Source: an uncultured Collinsella sp. (GTDB taxonomy: Bacteria > Actinomycetota > Coriobacteriia > Coriobacteriales > Coriobacteriaceae). Taken from it: 6,392 nucleotides of DNA. The position numbers and the translations under genes were made by a program. Of this stretch, positions 4,030 through 6,392 are shown in pieces. The notes beneath the pieces are model-generated. The model saw only the letters and a program-made list of their open reading frames with translations, was not told the DNA's origin and did not search any database. The number at the start of each line of letters is the position of its first letter. The first letter of the stretch is position 1. The DNA is taken from assembly GCA_905204635.1 (NCBI GenBank), contig CAJLAN010000102.1:1-6392 (forward strand), in the 5' to 3' direction.

Positions 4030-5193
4030 ATGAAAGAACTCTCCAACCGCACGGCAAGATTTACCGATTCGGTCATCCGCCGCATGACACGCATCTCCAA
4101 TAAGTATGGCGCTGTCAATCTCTCGCAGGGCTTCCCTGACTTCGATCCCCCAGCGCAGCTGCTCGATAGCCTCCCAAAGCCGCTCTATCACCAGTACTCC
4201 ATCACCTGGGGCTCCCAGGCCATGCGCGAGGCGCTCGCCGCCAAACAGGAGCACTTTATGGGCATGCCGGTGAACCCCAACGAGAATATCGTAGTCACCT
4301 GCGGCTCCACCGAGGCCATGATGGCCGCCATGATGACGGTCACCAACCCCGGCGACAAGGTCGTCATCTTCTCGCCGTTCTACGAGAACTACGGCGCCGA
4401 CACGATCCTTTCGGGTGCCGAGCCCATCTATGTGCCGCTCAACCCGCCCACATTCGACTTTGACCGCGAGACACTCGAGGCGGCCTTCCGCGACAACGAC
4501 CCCAAGGCCATCGTCCTGTGCAACCCTTCCAACCCTTGCGGCAAGGTCTTTACACGCGATGAGCTCACCTTTATCGCCGACCTCTGCAAAAAGTACGACA
4601 CCTACTGCATCACCGACGAGGTCTACGAGCACATCGTCTACGCGCCCCACGAGCACGTCTATATGGCCACGCTGCCCGGCATGTTTGAGCGCACCATCGG
4701 CTGCAGCTCGCTGTCCAAGACCTACTCCATCCCCGGCTGGCGTCTGGGCTACACTATCGCCCCTGCCGAAATTACCGAGCGCATCAAGAAGGTCCACGAC
4801 TTCCTCACCGTGGGCGCCGCCGCTCCCCTGCAGGAAGCCGTCGTCACCGCCCTCAAATTCGACGACAGCTATTACGATGAGGTCCTCGACCTCTACACCG
4901 CCAAACGCGACCTGTTCTGCCAGGGACTCGACAGCATCGGTCTTGAGCATAACGTGCCGCAGGGCGCCTACTACGTCATGCTGGACATCTCTGAGTTTGG
5001 CTACGACAGCGACCTCGAGTTCTGCGAGGACCTGGCCTCAAAGGTGGGCGTGGGCGCCGTGCCCGGCTCGAGCTTCTTCCGCGAGCCCGTCAACCATCTG
5101 ATTCGTTTCCACTTTGCCAAGCGTGACGAGACGCTCAACGCGGCGCTGGAGAACCTCAAGTCCCTGCGTGATAAAATCAAACCGCGCGGGTAA
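4030..5193 (+). CDS. Pyridoxal phosphate-dependent aminotransferase, class I/II
   Basis: The product has 387 residues, the usual length for fold-type I aminotransferases. The N-terminus has the substrate-gating segment NLSQGFPDFDPP (30-41). TCGSTEAM (90-97) binds the PLP phosphate, and NPSNPCGK (165-172) supplies the PLP-contacting Asn169. TDEVYE (195-200) supplies Asp196 to the ring nitrogen, with Tyr199 nearby. SSLSKTYSIPGWRLGY (226-241) holds the Schiff-base Lys230 and Arg238. Arg359 in HLIRFHFA fits the substrate alpha-carboxylate arginine. It transfers an amino group between an amino acid and a 2-oxo acid in the cytoplasm. The sequence style is closest to the kynurenine / methionine / aromatic aminotransferase branch rather than classical AspC, but the substrate cannot be fixed by eye. 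The ATG at 4030 is preceded by AAAGGA with five-base spacing. It is a single-gene unit with its own terminator. Confidence 0.93.
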   Translation: MKELSNRTARFTDSVIRRMTRISNKYGAVNLSQGFPDFDPPAQLLDSLPKPLYHQYSITWGSQAMREALAAKQEHFMGMPVNPNENIVVTCGSTEAMMAAMMTVTNPGDKVVIFSPFYENYGADTILSGAEPIYVPLNPPTFDFDRETLEAAFRDNDPKAIVLCNPSNPCGKVFTRDELTFIADLCKKYDTYCITDEVYEHIVYAPHEHVYMATLPGMFERTIGCSSLSKTYSIPGWRLGYTIAPAEITERIKKVHDFLTVGAAAPLQEAVVTALKFDDSYYDEVLDLYTAKRDLFCQGLDSIGLEHNVPQGAYYVMLDISEFGYDSDLEFCEDLASKVGVGAVPGSSFFREPVNHLIRFHFAKRDETLNAALENLKSLRDKIKPRG

Positions 5194-5222
5194 GGACGGC
5201 CCGGCAACTAAAGCAACCAAAT

Positions 5223-5261
5223 AAGCCCCGCACCGCCAGCCGAGTTGCGGGGCTTCTTTTT
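5223..5261 (+). terminator. Rho-independent terminator of the aminotransferase gene
   Basis: AAGCCCCGCA at 5223-5232 pairs perfectly with TGCGGGGCTT at 5246-5255 around a 13-base loop, followed by CTTTTT. It lies 29 bases after the stop codon and separates the aminotransferase from the kinase gene. Confidence 0.92.
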
Positions 5262-5290
5262 ATAGCGCCTTCTTAATTTGTTTAGAGCGT

Positions 5291-5296
5291 TATACT
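5291..5296 (+). promoter_or_regulatory. Probable -10 element of the ROK kinase gene
   Basis: TATACT at 5291-5296 matches the -10 consensus at five of six positions and sits 38 bases before the start codon, after the upstream terminator. A -35 is poor: TTCTTA at 5270-5275 with a 15-base spacer is the best I find. The assignment therefore rests mainly on the -10 and its position. Confidence 0.5.
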
Positions 5297-5334
5297 TTAG
5301 CCATGGAGCAACTCGTCCCAGAGAGAGGAATATT

Positions 5335-6225
5335 ATGGCAGAGCAGCAGCTTATCGGAGCGCTCGAGGCCGGCGGCACCAAGATGGTCTGCGCCACGGGC
5401 TATGCAGACGGCACGGTCCTGGAGCGTGAGCAGATCGCGACCACGACCCCGCAGGAGACCGTCGAGGCCGTCAACGCGTGGTTTGCCGACAAGGGCATCG
5501 CCGCGCTGGGCATCGGCGCCTTTGGCCCTACTGCAGTCAACCCTGCCTCGCCCCAATACGGCAAGATCCTGGAGACGCCCAAAACGGCATGGCGCTACTT
5601 TGACCTGCTGGGTACTATCCAAAACGAGCTCAATATCCCCTGCGGCTACGACACCGACGTCAACGTCGCCTGCCTGGGCGAGGTCACCTTTGGTTGCGCC
5701 AAGGGCCTCACCGATGTGGTCTACCTGACCATCGGTACCGGCGTGGGCGCCGGCGTGCTCTCGGGCGGTAAGCTCGTGCACGGCATGATGCATCCCGAGG
5801 CTGGCCACATCCTGGTCATGCGTGACCCGCGCGACACCATTGGCGAGCACAGCGCCTGCCCCTTCCACGACAACTGTCTCGAGGGCCTCATCGCCGGCCC
5901 CGGCGTTAAAAAGCGCTGGGATGGCAAGAGCGCCGGAGACATGGCCGATGACCCGGAGGCCATGGACCTGCTCGCAGGCTATCTGGCACAGGCGCTCATG
6001 ACCTACACGCTGTGCTACGCGCCGCAAAAGATCATCATCGGCGGCGGCGTGGCCGACCACACCCCCATCGTGCCGCTCGCGCGCAAAAAGTGCGCCGAGA
6101 TGCTCAACGGCTATATCGTCACGCCCGAGGTCAACGACATCGATAACTACATCGTCAACAACAGCCTCGAGGGCAAGCAGGGCATCATGGGCTGCCTGGC
6201 CCTGGGCGCACAGGCGCTTCAGTAG
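5335..6225 (+). CDS. ROK-family sugar kinase, probably fructokinase
   Basis: The product has 296 residues, matching the short fructokinase branch of the ROK (repressor, ORF, kinase) family. It should phosphorylate a hexose, most likely fructose, at the expense of ATP in the cytoplasm. The N-terminal phosphate loop is GALEAGGTK (8-16). GYDTDVNVACLGE (104-116) carries Asp108, aligned with the catalytic aspartate of the ROK NDAN motif. TIGTGVGAGV (132-141) is the second ATP loop and IIIGGGV (233-239) the adenosine loop. The structural zinc ligands appear to be His158 (EAGH) plus Cys175, His178 and Cys181 in CPFHDNC, the compact arrangement of the YdhR/ScrK-type fructokinases. There is no N-terminal helix-turn-helix, so it is an enzyme rather than a ROK repressor. 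The ATG at 5335 is preceded by GAGAGAGG and is preferred over an in-frame TTG at 5278, which lies upstream of the -10. No sugar transporter or hydrolase is visible nearby. Confidence 0.92.
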   Translation: MAEQQLIGALEAGGTKMVCATGYADGTVLEREQIATTTPQETVEAVNAWFADKGIAALGIGAFGPTAVNPASPQYGKILETPKTAWRYFDLLGTIQNELNIPCGYDTDVNVACLGEVTFGCAKGLTDVVYLTIGTGVGAGVLSGGKLVHGMMHPEAGHILVMRDPRDTIGEHSACPFHDNCLEGLIAGPGVKKRWDGKSAGDMADDPEAMDLLAGYLAQALMTYTLCYAPQKIIIGGGVADHTPIVPLARKKCAEMLNGYIVTPEVNDIDNYIVNNSLEGKQGIMGCLALGAQALQ

Positions 6226-6240
6226 CAGACGCACCCACAA

Positions 6241-6289
6241 GGCGTGGCGCGCTCGGCAAATCCGACCTACGGAACGACGCCACCACGCC
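6241..6289. repeat. Hairpin-forming sequence after the kinase gene
   Basis: GGCGTGG at 6241-6247 pairs with CCACGCC at 6283-6289, and TCGG/CCGA at 6253-6256/6262-6265 forms an inner stem. An alternative pairing uses GTGGCG 6244-6249 with CGCCAC 6278-6283. No T-tract follows, so it is not a standard terminator; it may stabilise the transcript end. Confidence 0.4.
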
Positions 6290-6307
6290 CCATATAAGCC
6301 CTCAAAT

Positions 6308-6392
6308 AAAAAAGGCCGCCTAGGACCAAACAATTACTGAACTGCGTCCCAAATCTTGGACGCCCTAAATAGCGACTAGGCCGCGAGGGCCT
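6308..6392. other. Nested inverted-repeat structure at the window edge (terminator or small RNA, incomplete)
   Basis: Three stems nest. AGGCC 6313-6317 pairs with GGCCT 6388-6392, GCCTAG 6318-6323 with CTAGGC 6376-6381, and GCGTCC 6344-6349 with GGACGC 6358-6363. On the minus strand the outer stem runs into TTTTTTATTT (6313 down to 6304), as a terminator for a minus-strand transcript would. On the plus strand the sequence ends at GGCCT, so any T-tract lies outside the window. It could be a bidirectional terminator between convergent genes or a structured RNA. Confidence 0.45.

Noticed and set aside
3892..4950. Minus-strand open frame of 352 codons opposite the aminotransferase
   Set aside because: It is antisense to a gene with every PLP-aminotransferase motif in place, and it has no recognisable family of its own.
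5303..5728. Plus-strand frame starting ATGGAGCAACTC ahead of the kinase
   Set aside because: It overlaps the kinase in another frame, is Ser/Arg/Pro rich as shifted frames of high-GC genes are, and lacks a ribosome site.
5290..6333. Minus-strand open frame of 347 codons opposite the kinase
   Set aside because: It is a shadow of the ROK kinase gene with compositional bias only.

Overview
The window most resembles the chromosome of an obligately anaerobic gut actinobacterium of the class Coriobacteriia, with Collinsella or a close relative as the best guess. The grounds are the high GC content with strongly GC-ending codons, the pairing of an NifU-like Fe-S scaffold gene with a GGGtGRT gene (typical of strict anaerobes), and the overall gene style. 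The genus is inferred from memory of these protein families. No 16S rRNA gene or other marker is present.

Layout, left to right. (1) Positions 1-1449 hold a two-gene plus-strand operon: the 3' part of an NifU-like iron-sulfur cluster assembly scaffold gene, then an intact GGGtGRT gene 18 bases downstream, closed by a near-perfect intrinsic terminator at 1485-1520. (2) Positions 1521-1770 are an intergenic region with a 22-bp imperfect inverted repeat and short direct repeats one helical turn apart. (3) Positions 1771-3297 encode a soluble flavoprotein of the fumarate reductase / succinate dehydrogenase / L-aspartate oxidase family. Its substrate-site histidine is replaced by methionine. (4) Positions 3298-3690 contain no protein gene I can support. 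They hold hairpins, two identical 38-bp repeats, two minus-strand terminators and a 20-base copy of the 3' end of tRNA-Lys. (5) Positions 3692-3864 hold a minus-strand tRNA operon, tRNA-His(GTG) then tRNA-Lys(CTT), with a recognisable promoter at 3891-3919. (6) Positions 4030-5193 encode a class I/II PLP aminotransferase with its own terminator at 5223-5261. (7) Positions 5335-6225 encode a zinc-type ROK-family sugar kinase, probably a fructokinase. (8) Positions 6226-6392 hold structured intergenic DNA that runs off the window.

The genes form separate transcription units rather than one pathway: Fe-S metabolism, a redox flavoenzyme, tRNAs, amino-acid transamination and sugar phosphorylation. 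The two places most worth attention are the scaffold/GGGtGRT pair, a conserved pair of unknown biochemical function, and the tRNA-Lys 3' region, where a duplicated tRNA 3' end, exchanged terminator hairpins and an identical 38-bp block point to past recombination or a tRNA-associated repeat family.
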